37,858 bases of DNA from NCBI GenBank assembly GCA_947630605.1, contig CANRIO010000008.1, forward strand, positions 1-37,858, written 5' to 3'. Shown piece after piece: positions 9,676 to 19,840 of the stretch; position 1 is the first letter of the stretch, and each line of letters begins with the position of its first letter. Source of the stretch: an uncultured Clostridia bacterium (GTDB taxonomy: Bacteria > Bacillota > Clostridia > Christensenellales > Borkfalkiaceae). The notes beneath the pieces are model-generated. The model was given only the letters and a program-made list of their open reading frames with translations. It did not search any database and was not told the origin of the DNA. Both the position numbers and the translations under genes were made by a program.

Positions 9676-10731
9676 TCACTCCTCAGCTTCGAGTTCCGCC
9701 TTCTTCTTTTTACGGACGTAGCCGCCCTTCTTGGAGGCACGCTTCTTGTCGAACGCCTTGCGGATGGGCACGAATATCTTCGGGCCGATGAGAAGGGTGG
9801 AATACACGGGAAGGAGGCAGCCCACGATCGCGGGAAGGACGAGGGCACGCGTACCCGCCGCCGCAATGAGCCCGAACACGACGACGATGACAGCGAGCGC
9901 GGCCGCGATGAGAACGACGTATTTCCACGCGCCGTCCACCGACTTATCGGCAAGTGCGTCCGCGGCAAGGCCCGCGTTTTCGGGATCCTTGGTGTTTTTA
10001 CGGATGTGGATGGAGAGCACCGTCCAGACGGCAACGGAGGCAAACGCCGCGATCGCCGCATAGAGAAGGGGTGCGAACCCATAGACGGGAATGCGGGTGA
10101 GGGCAAAGAATGCCGCCGTGAAGAGCGCGTCGTGCGCCGCCACTGCGAGGCCCGCCACACCGCAGCTCACGCCGAAGCGGATGGTGAGATAGATGAGGGC
10201 GACGATCGCACCGACGGCGATCCCGATCGCACCGCGCCATGCCGCCTTCTTGAGGGCGAGATTTTCGCTCGCATGCCATGTGACATATTCCACGCCTTCG
10301 CTGATGGGCGAACCGGCCTGTGCCTTGACAAATCCTTCGATGCCGGTGACGGCTGCTTCGAGTTTGTCATCTGCGGTCTTCGACGGGAAGGTGTAGCGCA
10401 CGGTCTTCGACTGGCCGCTTGCGTTCAAATCGTTTGAAGTGAGCGCGCCGTTCTCGAAGGTCGTCTTCTCGGCATACGTGAGGCCATTGTCCTTTAAGAT
10501 CTTTTCGACATTCTCCTCGAGATAGACGGAGGCATCCTTTTCGGCCTCCCCCGTCCCGACCGTTCCGTTGACGACGGTCGTGCCGTAGGAAACGTCGATG
10601 AATTTTGCCGCGGGCCTATCCTTTGCGGTGTTGAAGCCGAGCAGGGCGTATAAGATGATGCCCGCGACGATGATGACAGAGGAGATCGCCGCAAAGAGGG
10701 CGAACAGCTTGTTGGATCTGAGCTTATTCAT
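9676..10731 (-). CDS. secF: Protein translocase subunit SecF
   Basis: MNKLRSNKLFALFAAISSVIIVAGIILYALLGFNTAKD..., RXGD/multi-TM SecF region; overlaps secD. Start at 10731 rather than 10782. Confidence 0.85.
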   Translation of the reverse strand: MNKLRSNKLFALFAAISSVIIVAGIILYALLGFNTAKDRPAAKFIDVSYGTTVVNGTVGTGEAEKDASVYLEENVEKILKDNGLTYAEKTTFENGALTSNDLNASGQSKTVRYTFPSKTADDKLEAAVTGIEGFVKAQAGSPISEGVEYVTWHASENLALKKAAWRGAIGIAVGAIVALIYLTIRFGVSCGVAGLAVAAHDALFTAAFFALTRIPVYGFAPLLYAAIAAFASVAVWTVLSIHIRKNTKDPENAGLAADALADKSVDGAWKYVVLIAAALAVIVVVFGLIAAAGTRALVLPAIVGCLLPVYSTLLIGPKIFVPIRKAFDKKRASKKGGYVRKKKKAELEAEE

Positions 10732-12328
10732 CTTCGATTTCCTCCCTCTTGAAGTTGCAGAACTTGCCTTTGTTCTTCGCAAACGACATCAGGCATGCCC
10801 AGTGGAAGCGGCCGACGGCGAGCGAGCACAGGCCGGAGAGCACCGTGGCAAGGCCGAGCGTGAAGGCGAAGATCGCGAGCTGGCCCATCGCGATAAAGTA
10901 GGTGACGAAGGAGATGAGCGCGAGAATGATGTGCGCGTCGAAGATCCCCCAGAAAGTCTTCTTGTAACCGTTCTTGACGGAGGTCGAGATCGTCTTGCCC
11001 TGCGCGTATTCCTTCTTCGCATTCTCATAGACGATCATCGTCGAGACGGAATGAAGGAGCATGCCGAAGAGCACGGCGAGGAAGGTCTCGATCCCGATGT
11101 GCAGGAACGGGATGCCCCATACGAGCAAGATCATCGGAAGCAGATAGATGAGGAAGCTGTAGAGGTGTGCGGCGCCGAGGCCGTGGTAGCGGACGAAGAA
11201 GAAGACGATCATCGCAAGCGCCAACACGCCGAATGCGACATAGCAGAGCGTGAGGGCGAGGTCCCCGAAGAGGGCGCTCCTCTCAAACACTTCACCGACG
11301 GAGAAGGAGAAAGAGACCTCCCCGCCGTTCAGGGCGTTGTTGAGCGCATATGCCGTCGCCTTTGCCGTTGCCGCCGTGTAGTTTCCGCTGATGTAGAGGG
11401 TGCCCTGGTCGATCTGCTGCCTCGCGGTCAGCGCGATCATGGGCTCGTCCCCCACATAGAAGTAGACATAGCTGGAGCCCGAAGCTTCCGCCGTCCAACC
11501 CTTGACGATCTCGCGGCCCGCCTTGGTGAAGCGGACTGCAACGGAGGGGGTGCCGCCGTTGGAGACATAGTAGACGGACTTCACATAGTCGTGAATGGTC
11601 TCGTTCTTGTCCTCGTCGAAGTTGATGCCCGTGGCGTCCTCTTCGCTTGCACCGTACTTGAGGTCGAACCCGCCGACGCGGCCGAGGGCGTTGAAGACGC
11701 CCGCCTGCGATGCGGTGTTGCCGAAGTTGGGCAAGAAGATCTCGACGGAGTAGCCGTCGCGGACGTCCACGCGGGAGTTCTCATAGCCGAGCTCGCGGAC
11801 GCTGTTCCTGATGGAAGCGACTGCGCTGTCGAACTCTTTCGCGAACTGCCCGTCGACGACGAGTTTGTTGTCGACGACCGAGGCGATGCCCTGATCCTTT
11901 TCGTCCTCCGCGCCGTACTCGCCGAGCTTGAAGTAGAGCGAACCCGACTTCTTGTAGCCGGTCGTGTATTCCTCGACGGCAGCCTCGGCGTCCTCTTTTT
12001 CCTCCTCGGACGCCGCTTCCAAAGCGGCACGGCGAGCGTCGAGCTCGTCCTCATAGGCATCCTTGGAGAGCACGCCTTCGGGATAATAGACGACGGTATA
12101 GCCGCCGCCCACATACGTCTCGTTGCCGTACGCGTAGTCGCCCGACTCGTCCGCCTTGCCGGCAAGGGAATAACTGTTGCCGAGCAGAGCGTCCTTCTGC
12201 GTCCTTCTTAAAATGGAGCGAAATCCCTGATACCCGCCATAGTTGAAGGAGACTGCGCACATAAAGCACAGACCCGCCAGCACGATGGAAACGAGCGTGA
12301 GGAATAACGCCGATTTTACTTTGCTCAT
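10724..12328 (-). CDS. secD: Protein translocase subunit SecD
   Basis: MSKVKSALFLTLVSIVLAGLCFMCAVSFNYGG..., FxLTARQQIDQGTLYISGNYTAATAKATAYALNNALNGGEVSF and six-TM C-terminal region. Confidence 0.88.
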   Translation of the reverse strand: MSKVKSALFLTLVSIVLAGLCFMCAVSFNYGGYQGFRSILRRTQKDALLGNSYSLAGKADESGDYAYGNETYVGGGYTVVYYPEGVLSKDAYEDELDARRAALEAASEEEKEDAEAAVEEYTTGYKKSGSLYFKLGEYGAEDEKDQGIASVVDNKLVVDGQFAKEFDSAVASIRNSVRELGYENSRVDVRDGYSVEIFLPNFGNTASQAGVFNALGRVGGFDLKYGASEEDATGINFDEDKNETIHDYVKSVYYVSNGGTPSVAVRFTKAGREIVKGWTAEASGSSYVYFYVGDEPMIALTARQQIDQGTLYISGNYTAATAKATAYALNNALNGGEVSFSFSVGEVFERSALFGDLALTLCYVAFGVLALAMIVFFFVRYHGLGAAHLYSFLIYLLPMILLVWGIPFLHIGIETFLAVLFGMLLHSVSTMIVYENAKKEYAQGKTISTSVKNGYKKTFWGIFDAHIILALISFVTYFIAMGQLAIFAFTLGLATVLSGLCSLAVGRFHWACLMSFAKNKGKFCNFKREEIEDE

Positions 12329-12400
12329 TCGCCTCCTCCTGTAAAGCCGCCCCATACATCCGTCTTGAAAATCGCGGGGACGGCAAACCGATCAACTTCC

Positions 12401-12426
12401 GTGTTTTTCCGCATGCGGGAAAACAC
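12401..12426. promoter_or_regulatory. Near-perfect 26-bp palindrome at the predicted 5' end of the secD mRNA
   Basis: GTGTTTTTCCGCATGCGGGAAAACAC; 24/26 symmetric, the remaining pair can form G-U in RNA. Confidence 0.7.
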
Positions 12427-12436
12427 CACTCTCATC

Positions 12437-12465
12437 ATTATATAGGAAATGCGCGCGCACGTCAA
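12437..12465 (-). promoter_or_regulatory. Promoter for secD-secF
   Basis: Minus strand TTGACG-N17-TATAAT; spacer includes GCGCGCGCA. Confidence 0.75.
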
Positions 12466-12506
12466 GCCGAAATGCGCCGCTTCTCCCAATTTTCTTGATT
12501 TTTCTT

Positions 12507-13802
12507 TTATTTTTCGCGCGCCTTCCGCTCCGCGAGCACATGCATCGCGCACTCGACGCGCTTTTTCATCATCGCGCAGGTCATCTCATAGGGCTCGTCG
12601 ATGTCCCCGCAATAGTGGTAATTGTTCGCGTTGCACCCGCCCGAGCAGATGAATTTCGCAAAACAATCGCCGCACTTCTTCCGCGTGAAGAGACAGCTCT
12701 TTGCAAACTTCTCGCGGAGGACAGGGTCGAGCTTCCCCTCGAAGACATTGCCCATCTTAAAATCTTTATCCCCCGCAAACTGATGACAGGGATAGATGTC
12801 ACCGTTCGGGACGACGGAGAAATACTCGTTCCCCGCGCCGCACGCCGACACCCGCTTATGCAGGCAGGGCCCGCCCTCGAGGTCGATGTGGAAGTGGAAG
12901 AATAAAAACCCTCTCCCCTCCGCCTCGCGCTTGATGTATTCGTCGCAGAGCTTTTCGTACTCCCTTTCGATGACGGGGAGATGCTCCTCTTTGATCTGAA
13001 GTTCGGGGATGTCCGTGACGACGGGCTCCATGGAGATGGAATCGAATCCCTCGTCCGCAAGGAAGAGAACGTCCTTGGAAAAGTCGAGGTTCTTGGCCGT
13101 GAAGGTGCCGCGGACATAGTAGTGCTTGTCCCCGCGGATGCTGACGAACTTTTTGATCTTCTCGATGACGGCGTCGAAACTTCCCTTGCCGTTTACCGTC
13201 TTTCTGACGGCGTCGTGCACTTCCCGCCTTCCGTCGAGGGAGAGGACGACATTCTCCATTTCGTCGTTCAGAAACTTGATGACATCATCGTTCAGAAGCA
13301 GGCCGTTGGTGGTCGTCGTGAAGAGGAACTTCTTCCCGAGCTTTGCCGCCTCCTCCTTCGCATAATACACCGTCCTTTTGACGACGTCGAAATTCATGAG
13401 CGGTTCGCCGCCGAAGAAGTCCACCTCCAGAACTTTGCGCTTGCCGCTGTTTTTCAGGAGAAAATCGATGGCGGCCTTCGCGGTCTCGAAGGACATGACC
13501 TCGCGCACGGAATGGTACGCCCCCTCGTCCGCAAAGCAATATTTGCAGCGGAGGTTGCAGTCGTGCGAGACGTGGAGGCAGAGCGCCTTCACCTCATTTG
13601 ACTTTATCGGGCGTGCCTCCGTCTCGGGGGCATTCAGAAGCCCCTCCCTTTCGAGACCGGCGATCTGGGCGAGCTCTTCGTCCGTCATCTCCACGGGTTC
13701 CCCCGAGAAATAGCGGGCGGTCTTTTCGTCGCAGGTGTGCAGGGCGCCGCTGCCCGTATCGTAGAGATAATAGGTATCGTGATAGCTGAAAACGTGGACC
13801 AT
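12507..13802 (-). CDS. scfB: SCIFF (six-cysteine) peptide radical SAM maturase
   Basis: CLHVSHDCNLRCKYCFADEGAYHS radical SAM motif, C-terminal SPASM cysteines (CLFTRKKCGDCFAKFICSGGCNANNYHYCG...C), adjacent to the SCIFF precursor. Start MVHVFSYHDTYYLYDTGSGALHTCDE at 13802. Confidence 0.93.
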   Translation of the reverse strand: MVHVFSYHDTYYLYDTGSGALHTCDEKTARYFSGEPVEMTDEELAQIAGLEREGLLNAPETEARPIKSNEVKALCLHVSHDCNLRCKYCFADEGAYHSVREVMSFETAKAAIDFLLKNSGKRKVLEVDFFGGEPLMNFDVVKRTVYYAKEEAAKLGKKFLFTTTTNGLLLNDDVIKFLNDEMENVVLSLDGRREVHDAVRKTVNGKGSFDAVIEKIKKFVSIRGDKHYYVRGTFTAKNLDFSKDVLFLADEGFDSISMEPVVTDIPELQIKEEHLPVIEREYEKLCDEYIKREAEGRGFLFFHFHIDLEGGPCLHKRVSACGAGNEYFSVVPNGDIYPCHQFAGDKDFKMGNVFEGKLDPVLREKFAKSCLFTRKKCGDCFAKFICSGGCNANNYHYCGDIDEPYEMTCAMMKKRVECAMHVLAERKAREK

Positions 13803-13821
13803 GGCTTTTTCATCTAACGGG

Positions 13822-13847
13822 AAAAAGCGACGCAATGCGCCGCTTTT
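13822..13847 (-). terminator. Candidate intercistronic terminator/attenuator between scfA and scfB
   Basis: Minus strand AAAAGCGGCGC-ATT-GCGTCGCTTTTT: 11-bp stem with one G-T pair and a T run. Confidence 0.6.
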
Positions 13848-13865
13848 CGGTGACGGTAAAAGGGG

Positions 13866-14021
13866 TTACTTCTGCTCGTCGATCTTCTGCTCGCGGGTGA
13901 CGCGTTCGCAGGATTGATTGCCGACGGTGCAGCTCGTCTTGCAGGCGGACTGGCAGGTGCTTCTGCACTCGCCGCAGCCCGTGACTTTCTTCTCTTGGGG
14001 TTTCGCGATCGTCTTGATCAT
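13866..14021 (-). CDS. scfA: SCIFF ranthipeptide precursor
   Basis: MIKTIAKPQEKKVTGCGECRSTCQSACKTSCTVGNQSCERVTREQKIDEQK; six Cys in the conserved SCIFF core SACKTSCTVGNQSCE. Confidence 0.95.
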   Translation of the reverse strand: MIKTIAKPQEKKVTGCGECRSTCQSACKTSCTVGNQSCERVTREQKIDEQK

Positions 14022-14048
14022 AGTATTTCTCCTTCGCTCTTTTTCCCC

Positions 14049-14077
14049 ATTATACAACGTGCGCGCGCAATTTGCAA
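14049..14077 (-). promoter_or_regulatory. Promoter for scfA-scfB
   Basis: Minus strand TTGCAA-N17-TATAAT; spacer includes TGCGCGCGCACGT. Confidence 0.75.
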
Positions 14078-14082
14078 GCGTT

Positions 14083-14463
14083 TTACCTCGTTTCCTTGCG
14101 AATTTTCACGCCGAGCATCCCTCCGAGTGCCCCGAGTGCGGCCGAGAAGAGCAGTTCGAGCGGGAAAAAAGCGGTCACATGGAAGCCGCCGATGGCGCCG
14201 AAGAGGAGCATCGTGAGAAGGCAGGAGAGCACGCCCGCCGCCGCGCCCTTGAAAACGGCCCGCCCGATGTGGATGAAGATGAGGGAGGAGAGGAATGCGC
14301 CCACCCCCTTCAAGATCCAATTCACGGCCGTGACGACGGACTGTGCGGGCGCATACGCCTTCACGATGACGGCAAAGATCGCCGCGGATATGAGCATGAA
14401 AACCGTGCAGGCGACGGCCGCAAATGCAACTTCGGTCGCCGCCTTTTTGAAACCTGTCTGCAT
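14083..14463 (-). CDS. TIGR04086-type multi-spanning membrane protein (SCIFF neighbourhood)
   Basis: About 126 aa, four hydrophobic segments, Gly/Ala-rich; position between yajC and scfA matches the conserved neighbourhood. Confidence 0.7.
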   Translation of the reverse strand: MQTGFKKAATEVAFAAVACTVFMLISAAIFAVIVKAYAPAQSVVTAVNWILKGVGAFLSSLIFIHIGRAVFKGAAAGVLSCLLTMLLFGAIGGFHVTAFFPLELLFSAALGALGGMLGVKIRKETR

Positions 14464-14520
14464 AGAAAAACCCTCCGCAAGTGTAACCTATGCGGAGGGA
14501 TGTGCGTTTATGCCAATGCC

Positions 14521-15366
14521 TTATTCCGTCTTATCGTCCTCGTCCCCGGAAGGCTCCTCTGCGGGTTCTTCTACGGGCTCTTCCTCGGGAAGGGGCGCGA
14601 TCTCCTCAAAGGGTTCCTCGGGTTCTTCCTTCGGCTCCTCCTTGGGCTCTTCCTTGGGCTCTTCCTTCGCTTCCGTGACAGGTTCCTTTGCGGAAGTTTG
14701 TGCCGATCTCTGGGCGAGCTTTTCCGCCTCCGCCTGTTCGCGGGCGATCTGCGTCGGGCCCTTCGCGTCTGTCTGGTAGATGGATTCCTTGGCGAGTTTG
14801 AAGTAGCTCTTGCCCGCGGTCTCGCTGCCCGTCTCGATGACGACGGTGTCGTCGTCGCACACTTCCACGACCACGCCGCAGAGCCCGCCCGCCGACTTCA
14901 CCTTGTTGCCGGGACGGATGGCCTCGATCTGTTCGACATATTCCTTCTGGCGGGACTTATTCTTCCTCCCGGAGAAGACGAACCAGACGATGAGAAGGAC
15001 GACGAACACGGCGAGGATGATGAACACGCCGTATTTGGAGAAGAAGTTCCCCGAGGCCTGCTTGTTATAAGTCACCGCGCCTATCGTGAGGACGCCGTCC
15101 TTGATCTGGCCGGTCACATCGGCGGCACCATCTTGTTTGAAGGTGATCGTGTTTGTGGTTTCGTCATAGGTGTAGGTCCCGCTCTCATCGGCGCCATGCG
15201 TCCATGTGTTCTTGTCTTTCAGCTCATAGACATCGGAGGCGGTAGAGGAGTTGACATACTTGCCCGTGATGCCCGTCTCGCCGCAAGCCGCCAGAGAGAG
15301 GAGGCAGACAAGGAGTGCGAGGAGCGTCAAAAGGACGGGGAAGAACTTTCTTTTCATGTTTTTCAT
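14521..15366 (-). CDS. yajC: YajC family preprotein translocase subunit with N-terminal lipoprotein domain and Glu/Pro-rich tail
   Basis: N-terminus MKNMKRKFFPVLLTLLALLVCLLSLAACGE (lipobox), ~80-aa domain, TM YGVFIILAVFVVLLIVWFVFSGRKNKSRQKEYVEQIEAIRPGNKVKSAGGLCGVVVEVCDDDTVVIETG (YajC), tail (EEPK)n. Confidence 0.8.
   Translation of the reverse strand: MKNMKRKFFPVLLTLLALLVCLLSLAACGETGITGKYVNSSTASDVYELKDKNTWTHGADESGTYTYDETTNTITFKQDGAADVTGQIKDGVLTIGAVTYNKQASGNFFSKYGVFIILAVFVVLLIVWFVFSGRKNKSRQKEYVEQIEAIRPGNKVKSAGGLCGVVVEVCDDDTVVIETGSETAGKSYFKLAKESIYQTDAKGPTQIAREQAEAEKLAQRSAQTSAKEPVTEAKEEPKEEPKEEPKEEPEEPFEEIAPLPEEEPVEEPAEEPSGDEDDKTE
14616..14676. repeat. 12-bp coding tandem repeat in the yajC tail
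   Basis: Imperfect units of TCCTTSGGCTCT encoding KEEPKEEPKEEPKEEP. Confidence 0.75.
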
Positions 15367-15403
15367 AGATTTTTTATTCCTTTCCAGAAGGGTTTTCTCA
15401 AAC

Positions 15404-15432
15404 ATCATACAAATTTTTCTTGCTTTTGGCAA
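15404..15432 (-). promoter_or_regulatory. Promoter for yajC
   Basis: Minus strand TTGCCA-N17-TATGAT. Confidence 0.6.
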
Positions 15433-15489
15433 GCGATTTCGGGGTGGTTTTTGCGATTCACGCACTTTTCACGTGCGAAGTTTGCGTTT

Positions 15490-16833
<1,344 letters not shown>

Positions 16834-16834
16834 C

Positions 16835-17016
16835 TATAAGAACGAGCACGCGTCGCCGAACCTTTACGGGAAACAGGATTGCTTGTTTTTAGAAACGAGC
16901 AAGACAAGGAGAGCGCGTAAACGACGAAGGGAGCGTACTATGACGTACGTGACCGAGGAGTGCGCAAGCTCGACGCCGTATTGCGAAGTTTATAAGAACA
17001 AGCAAGCGTCGCCGAA
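16835..17016. repeat. Repeat segment flanked by a 26-bp direct duplication of the queA 3' end
   Basis: TATAAGAAC(G/A)AGCA(C/A)GCGTCGCCGAA at 16835-16860 and 16991-17016 (24/26). Confidence 0.75.
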
Positions 17017-18009
17017 GGAGAAGAAGCGGTAACGCTCCTTCACGGCGATCTTGTAGATGTGCAAAATTTCTTCGCGGGAGCAGAGGCAGGAGACGAGCAT
17101 GAGAAGCGTACTCTCGGGCAGGTGAAAATTGGTGATGAGCGCGTCCACGCACTTCATCTTATAGGGAGGGTACAAGAAGATGCTCGTCTCCCCCTTCCCC
17201 GCGTGAACGAGGCCACCCATGTCCGCGACCGACTCGAGCGTGCGCACCGAAGTCGTCCCCACGCAGATGACGCGCCGCCCCTCTTTTTTTGCGCGGTTGA
17301 TGGCAAAGGCGGCCTCCTCGGAGACCTCGTAGTATTCGCTGTGCATGACGTGGCTCTCGACGTCCTCCACTTTGACGGGGCGGAATGTACCGAGCCCCAC
17401 ATGCAGGAGGACTTCGACGACTTCGACGCCCTTCTCCTTGATTTTTTGCAAAAGTTCGGGGGTGAAGTGCAGCCCCGCGGTTGGAGCTGCCGCCGAGCCG
17501 TTTTCCTTGGAATATACCGTCTGATAGCGTTCGGGATCGGCGAGTTTTTCGTGGATATAGGGGGGAAGCGGCATACTGCCCGCGCGGGAGAGGACGTCCT
17601 CGAAGGTGCCCTCAAAGTAAAATTTCACATGCCGCTCGCCCGTCTCGGTCACGGAGAGCACTTCGAGGGAGAGTTCGTCGTTTACGAGAAGTTTCGTGCC
17701 CGCCCTGCACTTCTTCCCCGGCTTTACAAGCACCTCCCATGTGTCGAGGTCGAGGCGTTTCAGGAGCAAAACCTCCACCCTTCCCCCCGACATGGTATGG
17801 GCAAAGAGCCTCGCGGGGAGCACGCGGGTGCGATTCACGACGAGCACGTCGCCCGCTTTCAGATAGTCCGCAATATCGCGGAAAATTTTGTGCTCGATCT
17901 CCTTTGTATCCCTGTGATAGACCAAAAGCCGCGACGAATCGCGCGGCTCGGCAGGGGTCTGGGCAATGAGCTCTTCGGGGAGATCGTAGTAAAAATCCGA
18001 GGTCTTCAT
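16990..18009 (-). CDS. queA: S-adenosylmethionine:tRNA ribosyltransferase-isomerase
   Basis: [35 protein letters not shown]...[10 protein letters not shown]...[17 protein letters not shown]...[14 protein letters not shown]. Confidence 0.97.
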   Translation of the reverse strand: MKTSDFYYDLPEELIAQTPAEPRDSSRLLVYHRDTKEIEHKIFRDIADYLKAGDVLVVNRTRVLPARLFAHTMSGGRVEVLLLKRLDLDTWEVLVKPGKKCRAGTKLLVNDELSLEVLSVTETGERHVKFYFEGTFEDVLSRAGSMPLPPYIHEKLADPERYQTVYSKENGSAAAPTAGLHFTPELLQKIKEKGVEVVEVLLHVGLGTFRPVKVEDVESHVMHSEYYEVSEEAAFAINRAKKEGRRVICVGTTSVRTLESVADMGGLVHAGKGETSIFLYPPYKMKCVDALITNFHLPESTLLMLVSCLCSREEILHIYKIAVKERYRFFSFGDACLFL

Positions 18010-19067
18010 CTGTCGTCCTTGTCAAATACGCTCATCTGGCGGCGCACCGCCTCGGGCATCTTCATGCCCATATGCTCGTAGCCCCCTTTAAGACACACCC
18101 TTCCGCGCGGGGTGCGGGCGATGAATCCGAGCTGCAGAAGGTAGGGTTCATAGATATCCTCGATGGTGCCGACGTCCTCGTTGATGGTCGCGGCGAGGGT
18201 GTCCAGTCCCGCGGGACCGCCGTTGAACTTCTCGATGAGGGCGCGAAGGAGGTTCCTGTCCGTCTCATCGAGGCCGAGTTCGTCGATCTCCATGCGGCGG
18301 AGCGCCTCCATGGCGTCCCGCTTTCCGACCGCACTGCTCCCCATCACGGCGGAGAAGTCGCGCACACGCTTTAGTAGCCTGTTGGCAATGCGCGGGGTGC
18401 CGCGCGACCTTCTCGCGATCTCATATGCCCCCTCTGCCTCGATGGAGATGCCCAGCGTCCTTGCCGAGCGGTCGACGATGCGCTTGAGCTCTTCGGGGGT
18501 ATACATATCCAAGCGGCACATGATGCCGAAGCGGTCGCGAAGGGGCGAGGAGAGCATGCCCGCCCGCGTCGTCGCCCCGATGAGGGTGAAGCGTTTCAAA
18601 GAGAAGCGGATGTTGCGTGCGGAAGGGCCTTTGCCCACGATGATGTCGAGGGCGTAGTCCTCCATGGCGGAATATAAAATTTCCTCCACCTGATGGTTGA
18701 GACGGTGGATCTCGTCGATGAAGAGAATGTCCCCCTCGTTGAGGTTGGTGAGGATTGCCGCGAGGTCGCCCGACCGCTCGATGGCAGGCCCGCTCGTGAC
18801 TTTTATCTGCGTGCCCATCGTGTTGGCGATGATGTGGGCGAGCGTCGTCTTGCCGAGGCCGGGAGGACCGTATAAAAGGACGTGGTCCAACGCCTCCCCG
18901 CGCGCCTTTGCCGCGGCGATATAGACGGCGAGATTCTCCTTCACCTTGTCCTGTCCGACGTATTCCTCCATCGTCTTGGGGCGAAGGATGTTCTCCTCGA
19001 TGTCATAGTCGCTCTTGGTACTCGAGAGAAGTCTCCCCTCTTCGAATGTATCGTCGTCGTCAAACAT
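18006..19067 (-). CDS. ruvB: Holliday junction branch migration DNA helicase RuvB
   Basis: [53 protein letters not shown]. Confidence 0.98.
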   Translation of the reverse strand: MFDDDDTFEEGRLLSSTKSDYDIEENILRPKTMEEYVGQDKVKENLAVYIAAAKARGEALDHVLLYGPPGLGKTTLAHIIANTMGTQIKVTSGPAIERSGDLAAILTNLNEGDILFIDEIHRLNHQVEEILYSAMEDYALDIIVGKGPSARNIRFSLKRFTLIGATTRAGMLSSPLRDRFGIMCRLDMYTPEELKRIVDRSARTLGISIEAEGAYEIARRSRGTPRIANRLLKRVRDFSAVMGSSAVGKRDAMEALRRMEIDELGLDETDRNLLRALIEKFNGGPAGLDTLAATINEDVGTIEDIYEPYLLQLGFIARTPRGRVCLKGGYEHMGMKMPEAVRRQMSVFDKDDR

Positions 19068-19085
19068 ACTGCTCTCCTATGCTGC

Positions 19086-19688
19086 TTACATTCCCCGCAG
19101 GGCTGCGGAGATGATCTCCTCCACCGTCTTCGCGCCGCCGCTCTTGGCGCGGGCGACCGCCTGCGCGCTCTCCTGTTTTGTAAATCCCAACCCCATGAGA
19201 GCGGAAACTGCGTCGTCATCCTCGGACATGGTAGGCACGGAGACCCTCCCGCCCACCGTTTCGCTACCCAAGAGCTCGTCCGCAGAGATCTTCCCGTGGA
19301 GCTCTAAGATGATGCGCTCGGCAAGCTTTTTGCCCACCCCCTTCGCCGCGGCCAGCCGCTTTGCATCCGCCATGGCGATGGCCTCGGAGACCTCGTGCGG
19401 CCGCATGGAGGAGAGGATGGCGATGGCCATCTTTGCCCCCACGCCCTGCACCGAGGTGAGGCGCAAAAAGAGATCCTTTTCGGCGGGGTCGACGAAGCCG
19501 AAGAGGGTGAACCCGTCCTCCTTCACCTGCAGATAGGTGTAGACCTCGCCCTCTTCGCCCGCTCTCACGCCCGAGAGGCGCGAAAAGGCCGCGCCCGAAC
19601 AGACGACCTCGTACCCCACGCCGCCCACTTCCATGAGCACATAATCAGGAGAAATGTATTTAACTTTACCTTTCAAATAACCAATCAT
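19086..19688 (-). CDS. ruvA: Holliday junction branch migration protein RuvA
   Basis: MIGYLKGKVKYISPDYVLMEVGGVGYEV...LTSVQGVGAKMAIAILS...KGVGKKLAERIILELHGK. Confidence 0.97.
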   Translation of the reverse strand: MIGYLKGKVKYISPDYVLMEVGGVGYEVVCSGAAFSRLSGVRAGEEGEVYTYLQVKEDGFTLFGFVDPAEKDLFLRLTSVQGVGAKMAIAILSSMRPHEVSEAIAMADAKRLAAAKGVGKKLAERIILELHGKISADELLGSETVGGRVSVPTMSEDDDAVSALMGLGFTKQESAQAVARAKSGGAKTVEEIISAALRGM

Positions 19689-19710
19689 AATCTAACCTTT
19701 ATTTTGAAAC

Positions 19711-19796
19711 GCGTCATTCTGAGGAGACCCCTACAAATGTGCTTTGCTACATTGAGAGGGGATTCCCTCGCCCGCTTCGCGGGCTCGGAATGAGGG
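19711..19796. repeat. Divergent GCGTCATTCTGAG repeat between ruvA and ruvC
   Basis: GCGTCATTCTGAGGAG...GAGAGGGGATTCCCTCGCCCGCTTCGCGGGCTCGGAATGAGG. Confidence 0.6.
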
Positions 19797-19840
19797 TTGG
19801 GTCACCACGTCATTTCTGCTCGCGCAAGTATTCAGAAGCC

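Noticed and set aside
10598-12211. 537-aa plus-strand ORF antisense to secF-secD
   Set aside because: Shadow ORF over well-supported sec genes.
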